Assembly (NCBI RefSeq): GCF_003367395.1
Contig: NZ_CP031417.1
Span: forward strand, 62,001-126,000
Direction: 5' to 3'
Source of the DNA: Pseudolabrys taiwanensis
GTDB taxonomy: Bacteria > Pseudomonadota > Alphaproteobacteria > Rhizobiales > Xanthobacteraceae
Length of the DNA stretch: 64,000 bases
In this document: in pieces, positions 63,282-64,000 of the stretch
Layout: the number at the start of each line of letters is the position of its first letter
How positions within the stretch are numbered: position 1 is the first letter of the stretch
Position numbers and translations under genes: made by a program
The notes under the pieces: generated by a model
Database searches by the model: none
The model's input: only the letters and a program-made list of their open reading frames with translations
Told to the model about the DNA's origin: nothing

Positions 63282-63414
63282 GGCGCAAATTTTTTGCGTC
63301 CATCCCCAAGAGTTTTGCATTATTGCCAGGGCAGCGGGCTAGTGTCCGACTAGACTGTGCCGGTATCGCGAAACCGCGTCCGAGTCGCGTCGGTCGGTAA
63401 GAGGGTTGTTGCGC

Positions 63415-64000
63415 GTGGGGTATCCGGGGCGTCGATTGGGGCGTCATTCCCGTTTGAACTGGGTGGCGGTGGCCACGTTGGCGCTTGCGCTGACGGGGTG
63501 TTCCGGCGGCCTGGGCGGGCTTGTGACCAAATCGCCCGGCACGGCTTACGACCTTAGCCCGGCGAAGAGTTTTGCACGGCCGGTCGGACGTGGGCGGGGC
63601 CAACTCGTGGTCGCCGAACCGACCGCGCTCGGTCCGCTCGACGGCGATCGCATTCTGGTGCGCCCCGCGCCCGGTCAGCTCGCGCAGATCGGCGACGGGC
63701 AGTGGGAAGAGCGGCTGCCGCGGCTGGTGCAGGCGCGGCTGGTGCAGTCGTTCGAAAACGCCAAGCGGCTTGGCGTCGGCCGCCCGTCCGACAAGATCAC
63801 CACGGACTTCGCGCTGCTGACCGACCTGCGGGTCTTCGAAGTGTCGGCGGTCGACGGCACGGCCCAGGTTGAGATTGCCGCCAAGATCGTCAACGAGCGC
63901 TCCGGCCGCATCGTCGCAGCGCGCGTGCTGCGCGCCGCCGTGCCGGCCTCGGCGATGCAGGGCCCCGAAGCGGTCGCCGCGATCAACGCGGCGTTCGAAC
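63415..64000 (+). CDS. ABC-type transport auxiliary lipoprotein (PqiC/MlaX-like), 3' end cut by window
   Basis: Lipoprotein of the Mla-type transporter, at least 195 residues and still open at the last base. It starts at a GTG (63415) with GAGGG upstream; the signal peptide ends in the lipobox LALTGC, with the lipidated Cys29. The mature part has the PF03886-type pattern YDLSPAKSF, LVVAEPTALGPLDGDRILVRP and QIGDGQWEERLPRLVQARLVQSFENA. It sits after mlaE-mlaF-mlaD as the fourth gene of the system. It likely contacts the MCE protein in the periplasm at the outer membrane. The last visible residue is in INAAFE. Confidence 0.9.
   Translation, partial: MGYPGRRLGRHSRLNWVAVATLALALTGCSGGLGGLVTKSPGTAYDLSPAKSFARPVGRGRGQLVVAEPTALGPLDGDRILVRPAPGQLAQIGDGQWEERLPRLVQARLVQSFENAKRLGVGRPSDKITTDFALLTDLRVFEVSAVDGTAQVEIAAKIVNERSGRIVAARVLRAAVPASAMQGPEAVAAINAAFE

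Overview
The window is GC-rich, densely coding DNA from a chromosome that looks like an alphaproteobacterium of the order Hyphomicrobiales (Bradyrhizobium / Xanthobacteraceae-like). This is inferred from gene content: Omp25/31-type surface barrels, a DUF3551 secreted protein, many Bug-type (TTT) solute receptors, a rhizobial-type PmtA methyltransferase, a four-gene Mla lipid-transport operon, and several families of intergenic palindromes typical of that group. No rRNA, tRNA, insertion sequence, CRISPR array or replication origin was found.

Layout. 1-8.5 kb: the 3' part of an RND efflux pump gene, an orphan molybdopterin hydroxylase large subunit facing a di-haem cytochrome c, a cytochrome c', an EamA exporter and a stand-alone Lrp ligand-binding domain. 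8.7-10.4 kb: a TPP riboswitch driving thiM-thiD (thiamine salvage). 10.5-15.6 kb: a LysR regulator divergent from a PEP mutase-like lyase, two Bug receptors and an M28-like hydrolase; the divergent promoter carries a perfect 9-bp dyad. 15.7-19.2 kb: Na/Pi cotransporter, Crp/Fnr regulator and an Omp25/31-like barrel with a clear terminator. 19.3-24.3 kb: a yhiI-rbbA-yhhJ type efflux operon (membrane fusion protein, double-ATPase/permease fusion, second permease). 24.3-27.4 kb: a repeat cluster, arsC-panD, DUF3551, PilZ and a Tat-exported beta carbonic anhydrase. 27.5-29.6 kb: an orphan phage/GTA-type terminase pair. 29.6-32.8 kb: small stress, cold-shock and tautomerase genes and a second Omp25/31-like barrel. 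33-36.4 kb: a Bug receptor divergent from a LysR regulator, then a Pht5/NMT1-like binding protein. 36.4-43 kb: an outer-membrane barrel, a Cys-type arylsulfatase, its radical-SAM maturase and a DUF1254 protein.

43.6-51.2 kb: FAH-family hydrolase, PilZ protein, FadL-type porin, an atypical SDR and a giant Gly-rich autotransporter. 51.5-55.6 kb: PmtA, an LpxH-like phosphoesterase, a GT4 glycosyltransferase and a threonine/serine dehydratase. 55.7-60.2 kb: an Ala/Glu-rich protein with a 15-copy hexanucleotide repeat, an MFS transporter, a ClpP-like periplasmic protein, a 58-residue protein and an enolase-superfamily epimerase. 60.2-64 kb: mlaE-mlaF-mlaD and a truncated ABC auxiliary lipoprotein gene running off the end.

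The strongest unusual signals are: an intergenic palindromic repeat translated in frame as a linker inside the RbbA-like protein; a palindrome family sitting at gene 3' ends, one copy of which supplies the stop codon; LysR operators visible in two divergent promoters; a terminase pair with no other phage genes; a sulfatase plus oxygen-sensitive maturase locus; and an SDR without the YxxxK pair. No clearly new multi-gene defence or metabolic system was identified. All coordinates, starts and motifs were read by eye; family names are from recognition, not from a search.
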